Assembly (NCBI GenBank): GCA_015832175.1
Contig: WJXW01000006.1
Location: 2,480,001-2,544,000 of the forward strand
Origin: Paraphaeosphaeria minitans
Taxonomy: Eukaryota > Ascomycota > Dothideomycetes > Pleosporales > Didymosphaeriaceae
Reading direction: 5' to 3'
Length of the DNA: 64,000 bases
The notes beneath the pieces are model-generated. The model searched no databases. It was not told where the DNA came from and worked only from the letters and a program-made list of their open reading frames with translations. Both the position numbers and the translations under genes were made by a program. Positions 45,557 to 57,823 of this stretch are shown here, piece after piece (position 1 is the stretch's first letter; the number at the start of each line of letters is the position of its first letter).

Positions 45557-46661
45557 GTTTGCGAATGCGTGTTGTGAGGCGTCAACATGGAGCGTCGCAG
45601 AAAAGTTGCCTCCTGTCCTCCCCAAAGGCGCGCTAGTTTGATCGCCAGCCAATCAGCGAATACGCGTTTGGAACGACTCTTCCACTCTGCGAGTCCGTCA
45701 CCACCAGTGACATGATCATCTACAGTGACAAAATCATCTTCTACTGAAGCGCCAGTCGTGCAGGGTGTTGGAACGAAACTTGGTACGGTCCAGCTATCCA
45801 ACGTCCCAGTCAGTGTCGGCACAGCTTGAAGCTGACTTGATGCTGATACAATCGCATACATCACCCATGTAAACATGCACACTTGCAAGGAGAATCGTGA
45901 TTATAGAGCAACTAAACTACCTGAAACCATCTGCACCCCGGACGCAGTGATAGCATGGTAGAATTCACACCTCCCCGGAAGCGGCCCCTTCGGTCCGTAC
46001 GCAAGGAAATGCAATTTGCCAGCCGCCCATTGCTGCCATCCTGCCCCTCTCACTGCTAATACAACCAGCTTCTTCACCCTCGCAATTCGCAATTTAAGTG
46101 TACTCGTCCCCTTAAACATCAGACATCCCCACAAGCTGGCAGACCATCCTCGAAGGGGGGGAAACGCACCACGGTAAGGAAAAGTTTAAGGAAATTGGGA
46201 CAAAAAAAACACAAGGGGCAAGGATAAGTATTACGAGTGGAGAACCATGAATCAGACCATGTGCCCATCATCAGTCGGTCGTTGTCCGGAAAAACCGTCG
46301 CAGTCCAACGTTCCTCAGATACCAGCCAGTGTGAGCCAGAATATCATCCCTCATCGCTGGTGTTTCGAGGATATATTGATCGAAAGACTGTCGAAAGGTA
46401 CCGTGGACAAGCCGAGACCACGGAGCAGAGTCGCCAAACATAGAGGCCATGGAAAACGCAAGACATCGAAAAAGTCGGGTCCAGGTCCGAATCCGGTTTG
46501 ATGAACAACGCCCGTGTACTGATCGAGGAAAATGACAGCCGTCCGGACATGTACGAGGACGGCGGTGCCGCATTTCCCGAGATTGAGCGGAGTGACATTG
46601 TGTGACTACACCCACGTCCGCTAAAGAGATTGGAGATGACGAATCGAAAGCCGCATCATGC
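45557..46661. other. Intergenic between RSM22 and HRR25
   Basis: This is the 5' flank of RSM22 and the 3' flank of the kinase gene. Short open frames exist on both strands but none has protein-like features. Confidence 0.5.
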
Positions 46662-48074
46662 TCAGTAGCCACCGGGTGCAAATTGATCACCGCCACGCTT
46701 GTTAGACGAGCGAAGCTGCCTGGACAAGGAAACAAAGATTAGTGAGGTCTGATTGGCAATCCCCCGCGCCCAGCGTTATGAACGAACACTACACGCAGAG
46801 GAGAGGAGTCCCTTACTAGGATCAGATATGTCGAACTCACATTCCGATGCCCTCCTGGCGCGCATTGACCGGACGGCCTCCCTTGGCAGCAGTACCTGTT
46901 CCGGTGCCAGCGTTGGCAGCGGCCGTGGTGGTGACGTGACGACCACGGGCCTTATCATCTTCCTCACCTTGACCTTGGTTGCCGGCAGCCTGGGCAATGG
47001 CCTGGGCGTTCTTCTGGTACTTGTAGACGGTCCAGTCGAACACGTAATCATACTGGAATCCCTCGCGAACAAAGAGATCACGGAAGATCTTGCGCAGGTA
47101 CGAGTAGTCCGGCTTGTCATCGAAGCGCAGGGAACGCGTGTAGTTCAGGTAGATGGCAAACTCGTTAGGGAAGCCACGGCACAGGACCTCGGTGGGAGTC
47201 GTCATCTTCTTCTCCATGATACGATCGTACTTTTGCTTCTTGGTAGCGGCCTTGAGTCCTTGCCAGGGGAGGGATCCACGGCAGAAGTAGAGCATGACAT
47301 ATCCAAGGGACTCCATGTCATCACGACGGGATTGCTCTGTTGCACGTTAGCGCGAACATGCAGGTGTCATAATCAGGCCAACTTACCGACGCCCAAGTGG
47401 GTGTTGATGGAGGCATAACGAGCGGTACCAGTCAGGTTCTTGTTCTCACGGTACGGAATGTGGAAGTGAGTCTTCGGGTCACGGTACTTCTTGGCCAGAC
47501 CGAAATCGATCACGTTCACCTGGTTGCCGCGCTTGCCGATACCCATGAGGAAGTTGTCCGGCTTGATGTCACGGTGGATGAAGGACTTTGCATGGATGTA
47601 CTCGATGCGGGAGATGAGCTGGTCGGCAAGCAGCAGGACCGTCTTGAGAGAGAACTTGCGGTTGCAGAAGTTGAAGAGATCCTCCAGACTGGGACCGAGA
47701 AGGTCCAAAACCATGGCATTGTAGTCACACTCGGTTCCGAACCAGCGGACGAAGGGGATGCCGACACCGCCGGCGAGGGACTTGTAGACACGAGCTTCAT
47801 ATTCCAGCTGCGGGTGCTTAGCCTTGACGCTCTCGAGCTTGATGGCAATCTCCTCGCCAGAGATTATGTTGGTGCCTGTGGACCCGTTAGTGCCATGTTG
47901 AAACACGAAAACATTGCAAGCACGTACCCAGGTAGATGTCACCGAAACTGCCGCTGCCTATCTTGCGGCCGATTCTATACTTGTTGCCGACACGGAGATC
48001 CTGTGTGGCCGTCAGCTCGGGTCCTGCAGCGCGTGCATGCCGTCGGGCGGGGCTGCTCGTACCATTGTCGCCAT
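46662..48074 (-). CDS. HRR25: Casein kinase 1 (Hrr25/CK1 delta type)
   Basis: Five exons: 48074-48063 (12 nt, MATM), 48000-47928, 47875-47387, 47336-46841 and 46719-46662, giving 375 aa. The tiny first exon restores [19 protein letters not shown], the near-invariant CK1 start; the last restores the tail [19 protein letters not shown]. The kinase domain shows [37 protein letters not shown] and the CK1 hallmark [13 protein letters not shown] instead of APE. A short, low-complexity tail follows ([19 protein letters not shown]). In fungi this essential kinase acts in DNA repair, ribosome biogenesis, vesicle traffic and the circadian clock. Confidence 0.95.
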
Positions 48075-50632
48075 GTTCACGGGAGGTCAACCTTGAGGAG
48101 GTTGTCCTGCGGTTGCGGGTGTATGTGGGTGGAAGGGGTTGCGAAGGTGCAGGAGGGCTGCAGTGGTTGGGTGGGCAAGGTGATCAGCCTGCGCGGGTAT
48201 TCCGGTCAGTGGAGGTAGTTTGCCAACGAGGCGGTGAGTAAGCGGAGAGGCAGCGGGACACAGCCGAGGGGAGGCTTGTGCGAAGAGAGCAGAGCCGGGT
48301 GAGTGGGGCGGACAGTGATAAATAGGTGGTGAGGATGTTGCGGAGGGCCCGAGGCCGATCGCAGCGACGACTGACTTACAGGGCGTGAATGGCAGATGAG
48401 CCCAACGGGGTAGGTAGCGGCACGGGCCTGTGTGCGAGGGCGGCGGGCACGGGAAAGGGTTTGCTGCGAGGGCACTGGCGCGATGGAGCGGCTGCACGCG
48501 AACGACGAGCAGAGGGGCCCAGGGAACACACTCGGGGCGAGTGTCTGTGGTGTGGAGAGATGGAGGGACGAGGGGAGCGTCTGGGAGAGGCTTCGTATTG
48601 CCTCCCGCAGGCCTTGGAAGTGGAAGTCACGTGCACGGCCCTAGCGTGGGCCGAAAGAAGCACTTTCACAGTGGAGTTACGGCGACGCTGCCAATCACGC
48701 CCTCCTCGCATCGTGGACCAGCCCAACTCATGCTTCCGCTGCGGGCTCCCAAATGCCTCAAGACGTTTCAGACGGGGTCCCGCTCCAGCACAGGTCACAG
48801 GCCGACGCTGAGGAACATGTCTCGACTCTCCACTGTCCAGCCGACCCCTTTATGCGCGTCACTCGCCCACTGTAAAAGGAACCCACTGTAAAAGGAACCC
48901 GCCGTCTCTCATCCTGTCTGACCTTTAGTGCACAAACGGGTGCAACTCTTGCTTGCAAATGGCACCGGAAGCCACTCGCTCAAGTTGCCGTTGCAGCCGC
49001 TGATGCCATGCCCGACGCTTGGGGGGGATCGCCCTTGATCCGATCGTGACGATAATGTAGGTAGAGTGTGCCCGCAAAAGCACCGCTGTGATGGACCTTG
49101 GCATCATAATGCGACATGTACTGTGTACGCCCAAGTTTTGGTCGGATTCTAATTCTAGCATCTTTGTCCCGGATGCCCTCTTCGGCAGCCATCCTTGCCG
49201 CGGTGCAGCCCAACATGGTCTGGCATTCTCTTACACACCTGGGCACCTGCATGCATCCCCACACGTGCCGCCATGTTTGCCGGAAGTTGTTCACAGGACG
49301 TGCCCAACGCTCCGCAGGAACACAAGTGCCCGCCCTGCTGCCGCCATGTGGAGCTTTTTTGGAGGCCCCGATCGATCGAGCTATCCTGCGGCCCGCTACA
49401 CGCGGCTGCGTAAATAGCACCACATAGTCAGGGTGCCTTTAGGTACATGCAATGTAGAGCCTTCAAGTACATGCAATGTAGAGCCTTCAAGTACATGCAA
49501 TGTAGAGCCTTCAAGTACATGCAATGTAGAGCCTTCAAGTACATGCAATGTAGAGCCTTCAAGTACATGCAATGTAGAGCCTTCAAGTACATGCAATGTA
49601 GAGCCTTCAAGTACATGCATTACATAGTCTTTAAGTCCATGCATTACATAGCCTTCAAGTACAAGCAACTGTAGAGCCTTCAAGTACATGCATTACAGAG
49701 CCTTCGAGTACATGCATACCGTAACAGATTCAAGTACATACATTTGTAAAGCCTCCAAGTACATGCAATAGTAGAGTGACATGCCCATGTTTGCAACCAA
49801 TACCGTACATCCTCGCGACGCAGACCTCCTAGATAATCCTCACTCTGCAGGCCATGCCATCTGCAGACCATGCCAAACCCCAGTGCACCATCCATCGGTC
49901 CTGCAAAAGACACCCAACACGTCTTCACACGCGCATTGGTGGATACTCACGTCGATGTGCATCATGTTCGGCGGCACGAAAAGTGGCTCGACACGTGTAG
50001 GTAGCCCTGCAAAGGACGGGTCCACGTCGGGGATAATAGGGCAGTGATATACCTACCTATACAGCGGGGAAATGGAGTTTCCATTCGTTGTTATAGCAAT
50101 CACGACTCGTATTGACCTACCTACTTAGCTCATACCTACGGTCCGAACCGTGAGACAGGTGCTAGCTGGTGCTGGTTGTGAGCGCTAGACGACAGGTGTT
50201 TCCGGCTGCGCTTGTTCCGGTAGGTACGAGCGGTTGCCTACACTGCATCGTACATTGTAGCATTGCGTTGACGTGCAAGTATCAAGATCGTGCTGGCTGA
50301 CTTGCAACCAAACAACTTGTGAACGCTAATGAGCTTCCACACGCTCATCGAAGACCTCGGCCTGGCTTTTCTGACCTGCCCAAGCTCAAGCATAGCGCCG
50401 TGCTGTCGTCTTCCTCATACGACAGCTAGGCACAACGCCGTGCTGTCTTCTTCACATCACAGCTAGGCACTCGTGCGAGGTCCTCTGTATCAACGTAGTT
50501 AGCTTCCATCATCGTCCCAGTCGTGGCCATAACCAAGGGTATCATAAAACAAACGCCTAGCCTAAGCCCAAACACACACACTCTCTCTCTCTCTCGTCGG
50601 CCGTTAGTCTCCAATACACTACTCCCCTCTCC
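48075..50632. other. Long intergenic region with a 24-bp repeat
   Basis: The first ~750 bp, directly upstream of HRR25, is GC-rich and probably its promoter and leader. The middle holds a 24-bp tandem repeat; the remainder contains TACCTA motifs. No gene is supported. Confidence 0.6.
49441..49765. repeat. 24-bp minisatellite
   Basis: The unit AGCCTTCAAGTACATGCAAT plus GTAG repeats about seven times almost perfectly, followed by five or six degenerate copies. The unit is a multiple of three, so long open frames here are artefacts. Confidence 0.92.
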
Positions 50633-51210
50633 TCAGTCAAGTCCAAACTGCTGTGGCGCCGCCATGCTCATTCTCAGCTGCCTCTCCCTCTGCTTGGCCT
50701 GCATTTCGAGCGTCTCCACCGCATAGCTTAGCCGCTGCTTCTTCGCCCTCAACTGCTTGTACTTCATCTCTTCCACAGCACTAACGGGCTTCCTATTCGC
50801 ACCTGCACTCCCTTTGCTCCTGGCCCCGAATGCTGATTCGGCGTTGCTGTCCTGCGTGTCGAGCCGGCCCTCGTTAAGGCCGCATTTCGCAATCAGAGAC
50901 TGCTCGCGGCGCTCTAGCTTATCCAGGTAGTTTTGGACGCGGGTGAGGAGCGATTCAATTTCGGGACGTATTTCGGAGAGGAGAGCGGATTGGGCGGACT
51001 GCAGGTCTGGTTCGGAGATGAGCTCGAAGTGCTGGGAGCAGGTTAGAGTCGGGTCAGAGGTAAGACTGCGGAATTTCTTCCTACCCGAGTCGTCTGCAGC
51101 ACCTTTTCAAGGCGTGGGAAGTCGTTGGTAGCTTCGTCGAGGATGTTGATGGACGAGTCGAGCAGCTGCATGCTGCTGCGCAGCGATCCGACGCAGCCTT
51201 CGAGGGCCAT
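50633..51210 (-). CDS. SPC19: DASH/Dam1 complex subunit Spc19
   Basis: Two exons, 51210-51085 and 51031-50633, encode 174 aa. The N terminus MALEGCVGSLRSSMQLLDSS followed by INILDEATNDFPRLEKVL is the Spc19 signature, and after the intron RHFELISEPDLQSAQ continues the family block. A coiled-coil-like region follows (EIESLLTRVQNYLDKLERRE; KYKQLRAKKQRLSYAVETLE). Spc19 is part of the DASH ring that couples kinetochores to spindle microtubules. It is divergent from ATP18, with ~255 bp between starts. Confidence 0.9.
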
Positions 51211-51465
51211 GATATGTCAAGCGACAGCGGTTTGAAGATTTATCTACAGCAAGACCTTGTAGTCTGTTGAATCGCTGCGTGGTCGTGTAGTCATTTCCGC
51301 TTGCCCAGTGTTTACCATGCTCGCGTTCCCCTCCACCGCGGCGGAACCCCGGCAAAGCGCCGTCTTGGCGGCGCGAAGATTCGGAGCACAGCAGCTCACC
51401 TCCCATCCGCCATCACCACCCGACTACCACCCCATCCACCCCGATTCCTCCATCAACCCGCAAAG
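51211..51465. promoter_or_regulatory. Bidirectional promoter SPC19/ATP18
   Basis: A 255-bp gap separates the two starts; no other coding signal is seen. Confidence 0.6.
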
Positions 51466-51921
51466 ATGCCTGGTTTCCTCGGCCGCAAGTTCCCGGCGCC
51501 CGTCGGTATGTCAATTGAGCCGCTCCTCCGCCCTGCACGACCGTCCGAAGATCGGGTTGCTAACCATGCACAGCTAAGCCCATGTGGCCCTTCTACGTCT
51601 CCGGTACGTCGCGCGCGAACCCCAGCTGGACAAAACGAGGGCGAAGAGAATCGGGAGCTCCAAGAGATGCGATTGATGCGATGGGGGGCCAGGGGGATGA
51701 GGGAAGGACTTGGGAGCACGGCTAACGGAACATAGGCCTCGTCATCCTCTACGGTGTAAACGCTGCCGCCGGCGCCATGATGACCGGTCAGTCCCCGCTG
51801 CAATCTCATCTCGCGCACCGGCGCCACCGAAACACGCATGCTGACTTTGGGGGTAGCCGACGAATACAAGGACGACCCAAGGAACCCGCTCCGCAAGAAC
51901 CCCGCCTCGAACAGCCATTAA
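51466..51921 (+). CDS. ATP18: ATP synthase subunit j (Atp18)
   Basis: Four exons (51466-51505, 51574-51603, 51736-51786, 51857-51921) encode 61 aa, the normal size. The protein reads MPGFLGRKFPAPVAKPMWPF, then YVSGLVILYGVNAAAGAMMT as the single membrane span, then ADEYKDDPRNPLRKN. All introns are phase 1 and lie between the structural blocks. Subunit j sits in the F0 membrane sector of the mitochondrial ATP synthase. No exon is longer than 65 nt, so plain ORF scans miss the gene. Confidence 0.93.
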
Positions 51922-52679
51922 GCGATACCCGAATAGTACGAGTGTCAATCGGCAGGATGGTGGAAGCGATGTACAATAGCCGTGCCATTGGGAAAGGAGC
52001 CGAGGGCTCGGAGGCAGGGACTGTATAGATCTATGGACAAATGAGAAGCCACTCTTCCGAACGACCTCCCTGAGTCCGGTTTCTCTCCGGTGCGATTGGC
52101 GAGGGCCTCTCGTAAGACCCATCAAACTGTTGTGTCTTGACCATAATCCAGGGCCCGAGAACAACGCTCCAAGCTTCTCGACATGTCTTGTCGAGTATTT
52201 ATCTTCACGACAAGCGTGGAGACCAACAGGGAGGCACGAGCATACATCCCTGAGATCGATTACACCAATTCCCGTACATGTCGTCTAGCTTACTCGCATC
52301 TAGCGCGCGGCCAGCTCCCACATGCACGACCGCGCTTCAAGATGAGGTGAACCAAGCTTACCGGGACCTGGTGCGCACGTTGCTACCAGTCCCCTCGCCA
52401 CGGATCGCAGCCTGGCAGCCAGATGCATGATCTCGACGATAGTGGAGAGTACCTACGTCTTTCCGTGACTTCCGACCGATTGCGGATGCGACAAACGCGT
52501 GAGATGGAGTTTGTTAAAAGGCCGTTGCGCATTCTTCGACTCCGTCGCTATGCTATGATATGCTATGCTATGACATGCTATGTATTTCACCACCCCTAAA
52601 CTCCAAACAAAGCAACGCCACAACGCACAATTCCCTGCCCTTGCCGCCCACGATCAAATCGCCAACTCACCCCTCCTCC
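51922..52679. other. Convergent intergenic
   Basis: Nothing recognisable apart from a short TATGCTATGA repeat near 52548-52580. Confidence 0.5.
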
Positions 52680-53138
52680 TCAGCCAAGCCACACACTCTC
52701 CTGCGTGTCCGCCTCCACCCCCTTGCCCTTGCCCTTGCCCTTGCCCTTGCCCTTGCCCTTCCATCCCACCTCCACCGCCGCCCCAAACTCCCAGTACCCA
52801 TCACGCTCACCGTCGCGAGCTTGCACGTCACCACCCATCGCCCCGACCCCGCCGGCACGCGTCGCGTCCCCTGTGTCCGCCCAGCCCAAGCCCATGCCCG
52901 AGTCCACTCTTCGCCTCTTCCCATCCTTCCCCCGCCCACCCCCGCCCCCAGCCTCGGAGCCCGTCCGCTTCTGCGCCGCGGGCTCCGCTCGGGGTGCCGT
53001 GCGGTTCGGGTGGAAGGTGTACCCCGCGTAGCCCGTGCGAGCAGAGGGAGGTGGCTGCGTGACTAGGTGCATCGGTGCTGATCTCGTCGCTGGGGAATCG
53101 GGAAGGGAGGGTGGAGACGACGACGTCGATTGTGGTGG

Positions 53139-53187
<49 letters not shown>

Positions 53188-55664
53188 ACCGGGGAGGGCG
53201 TAGATGTGTGGGATTGTGTTGGGTGCATGTACTGAGGCGAGGTGCTGGGGGGGATGGCGATGGGAAAGTGACGCTGCATCTGCGGTGTGGGTGCGGATGG
53301 CATGCTTCCAAATGCAGGCGCGACTGCAAGCGTAGGGTCCCGTCGGTTTGATGCAAGGAATCGAGCTCGATTCGCTTGGGCTTGGGCTTTGGCAAGTGCT
53401 TGTTGCTGTCGCTGTTGGTGCATGGCGCGGGCCTCGCGTGCTTCGCATTCAGCCTCTCTGCGATACCACATGGCCGCTTTGAGGTGGAGCTGTGGGTTCA
53501 GCGCCATGGGCTGCTGGTCCTTGGATGGCTGGAGAGCAGTCGGGGAGATGCCAGGCGACCCTCGATCCTCCGAGCTGGTCGGACGCTGAACTGGTATGCC
53601 GTGTCGCTGCTGCGGCTGTTTCACCAGCCGCATGGCGTCCGGGGGGCGAACGTTGGCCCCCCGTTGCTTTTCGCGCATGTACCGGTCGTCGTCGTCGTCG
53701 GCCAAGTCGATGATGACGACATCATGTGTGCTCGCGCCCTCCGTACATTTTGAGCTGCTGGGTTGAGAGTGAAGTTGATTCTGAGAAAGAGTCAACCGAG
53801 ACCGAGTGTAGACAGCGGAGCTAGCAGTTTCTGGTTGCGACCGCTTTGTAGCCTTGAGCCATGCATCTGCATCGGTGATGATAGGCGATTGTGAGCTTGA
53901 GCCTGGTGTTGAGCGGGTTGTACTGGAGTTGGAGCTAACGATGCATGCATGATCCTCATCCCAGAAAGCTGGGTAAACGTCTACGTCCAACATCCTGCTC
54001 AATCTCCGATTCATGTCGTCTTTCTTCCGCTCCTCTTGCTCCAAATACGCTTCCCAGTAAGTGATCAGCTCGTTTCTCAGGTGCCTGAATGCTTCTACGT
54101 CCTCTTGCTCTCGGGCCACTCTCGCTCGATGTAGAAATGCGTGGCGACCGTTCCGCGTGGTCACGTCAGGTACCGTAGCTGCAAGTCGAGTGTAGAATTC
54201 CTTGAGCTCGGTGAACATGACACGGATCGGGGTTTTCGATACGAGAGATGTAGCGGACGCAGAAGCTATCCAACGTTCCCAGTTGTTGCGGTACGCGACG
54301 AACTCGGGCTCGGTGCAGATGAACAAGGGTACCTTTGTGGGTAGCTGAGGAACTGAACACAGTGGAGTGGACGGTCTACCGTGAGGCGATCCAGTCAAAT
54401 TCACCGATGAGCCATCAGCAGGAGCCATCGCAGTATGGCCAGTCACCGGCAGGCTAATCATAAAGTTGGTCTGCGGGGTGCCTTCATAGACGCCAAGGAA
54501 CCGTGGTTGTCTGACATTTCGTAGGCGCTCGAAAGGCCCGACTAGAGTCTTGATGTTCGTGTAGAGTTCCTCTCGGGTCCATACAAACTTCGAAAAGCCG
54601 AGGCGGACGTTAAGTCTGCATAGATTCCGCGTTTTGCTGAGAATGTCGGAGATTACCACACCAATGTAGTCTCGAATGTCGTAGATCTCCACTTCCTCGT
54701 CCCACGGGAACATGTGGTAGCCGCGATTGGTGTCGTCCTTCCAGTTCTCTACCAGGATATCAACATTGTAGTTCTTGACTGCAGCCCAGTTGAATGTCTT
54801 CAAGAACCTTTCTTTGATTTTGTCTCCACCTCCGACAACGTAGTGAGGGGATCCGTCTGCCCTTCTCGGCTCTAGAAGACGCCTGCCACATATGAAGGTC
54901 CCGTCCTTTCGAACGTCGACTGTGAATGGGACGGTACTGTAAAGGAAATCTCTCACTTCATCGTGTATCTGTCGGTTGATCAGGAGCAAATTGTTCAGCG
55001 GTATCGGGAACACGCTGCGCATCGTGGAGCGGTCGAGAGGCGAACTGGGTGGAGCAACGTGCGCATCTCTACCAAGGTGTGATGGCCCAGCATGCGTGGG
55101 GCCAGTCGAGTAGTACCAGGGCTGTTGTTGATCGGGGTCTTCATCGATGTGAAGTAGCGAAGTGGATGAGCCGATGGCCCTCGATGGAAGCAAGTATCGG
55201 AACACCTCCAAGCGAAGTTCAAGAGGTAGCTTCATGAAATAACACGGCGTGTCGGGGTGTCCTTGATGTTCTGCGCAAAGCTCAAAGTAAGGCGGTGTCC
55301 ATCGGAATAACCTCCCACATCTTTCGCCATCTTCTTGGATGAGCTGACACCACCCAGCATAGCTTTGTTGATCTTTGTGGGTGTAACAGGTGGGTAGGAA
55401 TGTCGAATGCAGATTCTTGGCGTGATGAGAGTTGCGGCCGATGATGGCACTACATCGAACGTTTTTCTTTTTGTTGTAGGCTGAACACCGCCGGAGGAAG
55501 CCTTCTGGGTCTTTCGGGTCCAAGGGCTGCGCCATGGTGTTGCTGTTGGCTAGTGTTGGCATTGTGTCTTCTGCAGGTAGAGACATTGGCTCCGGACCAT
55601 GTTCAATATCGATAACGTCATGGCTAAAGACGACGGCGGCGGTCGTTGACATTGCGGCGGCCAT
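52680..55664 (-). CDS. Large F-box-like protein with N-terminal cysteine motifs
   Basis: A single-exon 994-aa protein (ATG 55664, MAAAMSTTAAVVF). An N-terminal Cys/His region (CSAYNKKKNVRCSAIIG...CYTHKD...WCQLIQEDGERCGRLF...CAEH) resembles a small zinc-binding fold. It is followed by an F-box-like stretch, FMKLPLELRLEVFRYLLPSR (about 150-170), a common opening in fungal F-box and DUF families. A folded region of about 300 residues follows (NNLLLINRQIHDEVRDFLYS, FNWAAVKNYNVDILVENW). The C-terminal half is disordered, with Gln-rich, poly-Ser (GAT repeat in DNA) and KGKGKG tracts. An SCF adaptor role is possible but not shown. Confidence 0.82.
52723..52759. repeat. (GCCCTT)n coding a Lys-Gly run
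   Basis: Six to seven hexamers encode the KGKGKG tract near the C terminus of the F-box-like protein. Confidence 0.85.
53138..53187. repeat. (GAT)n coding poly-Ser
   Basis: A trinucleotide run of about 16 units lies in frame within the F-box-like gene and encodes a serine run on the minus strand. Confidence 0.9.
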
Positions 55665-57823
55665 ACGGCTGCGGGGTTCTGCGGTACCCAAATTGTCCGT
55701 CGGTGGTGGATAGCAGGGACTTTGGGTAACCTTATATGCACCCCTCCGGTCCCGGCGAAACCAGCTTGCAAGGTTGTTTTATCCTGAAGAACCGTTGAGG
55801 AGCGTATGCGGGCCTGCGAAGAGAAGTCCTGCAGGTCGCTCTGAAGAGCAGACAAGCCTGCTGTATGACCTTGTTCCACTTCACGTTCCACAGCTTCCTG
55901 ACCTCGGGAAAGTTCCCTCCCAGCAGCGTCCTGTTGCAAATTGGGCAAAAGAGTGACAAGGCCAGGGTTCAAGCCAGCCCATATATAATACTTTGCCTGT
56001 TTTCTGCACACGGAGCACGGTGCGTTTCTTCCCCAAAGAGGCAACCATCGGGTGCAAAACAAGTGGTGCAATCCTTACCTCAGACCCAGCTACTGGGGGC
56101 TCCATTCCTGCTTTGGCCGTTCCGTGCGGCTGATAGCGTCGCAAATTGCAAATGCACTCGCAATAGATGGTTTGCGACTAGGTAGTCTACCGGTACCGGT
56201 ACCGGTGTCTAGCCAGCGACGACGCGACGACATAACACATGCGAGATGGCACTTTTCTCGCGAGTGACATTCGCACGTACGGTAGGTAGGCAGCGGAACT
56301 CGGGGCTGGCGCTTCGTCTCGCGCGTAAACCATGCCACGCCTGGCTCGTCATTCGCCCGTTCGTACGGCTGCATGGCTGCATGGCTGCACGGCTGCACAT
56401 CTGCATTGCCTTTCACCCATCTGCATTTTCCTAAACGGTGAGCTGAGCGAGAAGCGAGAGCCTTGTCGTCTGGTTGCGCGCGACTCAGCTTAGTGGCCTG
56501 GCTCGATTCCACTTGAAGGTCCTGCCGCGGCGGCCTCGGTGCTGGGGCGAGCGCAGCGTGCTAAGTATGTAGGTATGGTACGGCCGAACGAGTCGCATCG
56601 CGGTGCATACGACGCAGGACTTCAGCAAGGTGCAAATGCAAAGGCACGTTGGCGGTGCCAAGCGTCGCGCTAGAAGTTGGCGTCGCCTTGTCGGTTCGCA
56701 AAAGGATCCTGAACCGGCATGGCCAATGAGTAGTCAGCCTCGAACGCCTATCTCGCTCCACCTCTCACCACGTTTGACACGTCCTCCATCCCGAGGGACC
56801 ACCGGTGAACAGCCTGCAGCCTTGCCGCACCTCTGTTTCTGCATGCCTCACCTTGTACGACTCGGCACGAGGCACCTCTGTTATTGCATGCCTCGCCCCA
56901 CAACTTTGCCCCAGGCCGCTACTACTTGGCACGAGGCCGCACCTCTGTTTCTGTATGCCTCGCAACCCGAAGCCAGACGAGCCAGACGAGCCAGACGAGC
57001 CAGACCACCCAGACCACCCAGACCACCCAGACCACCCAGACCACCCAGACCACCCAGACCACCCAGACGAGCCAGACCGCCCAGACGAGCCAGACGAGCC
57101 AGACCACCCAGACCACCCATCCCGACGTTCCGAGATGCTGTGTGCCCGAGCAAGTCATCTACCTGACATGCGCGCCGCAGCAAGGACAACGGTCACATGG
57201 TCAGCAACCCGCCGTGCGTGGACAGATGTGGTCATCATCGTGCTGACAAGGGGTCACATTGCTTCCGGGTCAAGCGAGCGCTGTTGAATCGCGCCCGTCC
57301 AGACTGCGGGGCAGCATGGGTCGCTCGTCAAGCACATCTGCTGGTTTGAAAGGAAGGCGTCGAGAATGGGTCGCTGGTAGGTAGCGTTGTCATTCAGGGT
57401 CTAGGTAGACAAGCGCTTGCGGACCATGGCCAGGTACGAGTAGGCACTCGGGCTCCGACTCGAGTTTCTGCACACGCAATGCGTTCGGCCATGGCCATCT
57501 CATCCATGTCTGGGGTGTCTGCTTCCGCATAGCCGCAACCCCTCCTCTCCGCGCACACAGAAGGTTACCCCTGATGTTGATGCTCACGACGCGATCAAAC
57601 CTGTCCATGTCGGTTCCGCGCACACGTAGTTTACCCCTGGTGTTGACGCTCATTAGTCGAGCGAGTGCACGGGGTGTTGGCGTTGCGTATCGAGTCGAAG
57701 CTTCAAGATAGACGACTTACTTTCCGACGCATTAGCCAGCATACCAAAGTGTATTGTCGTAGGCACAGTCAATGGCAACGGAAGTGCACAACACGCATGT
57801 TCTTCTACGGCACTAACACTAAT
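55665..57823. other. Intergenic with a 9-bp repeat
   Basis: The gap holds the upstream region of the F-box-like gene and the 3' flank of ATG15. It includes short GCACGAGG-type repeats around 56860-56950 and a 9-bp array. No gene is seen. Confidence 0.6.
56977..57116. repeat. 9-bp tandem array (CCAGACNNN)
   Basis: About 15 units of CCAGACGAG or CCAGACCAC are mixed in blocks; open frames follow from the 9-bp period. Confidence 0.9.

Noticed and set aside
49396..49689. Repeat proteins LEGSTLHV or MYLKALHC
   Set aside because: Product of a 24-bp tandem repeat, which is a multiple of three and keeps all frames open.
56881..57189. Possible collagen-like or WLVW-repeat protein
   Set aside because: Product of the 9-bp array; no start context or flanking coding signal.
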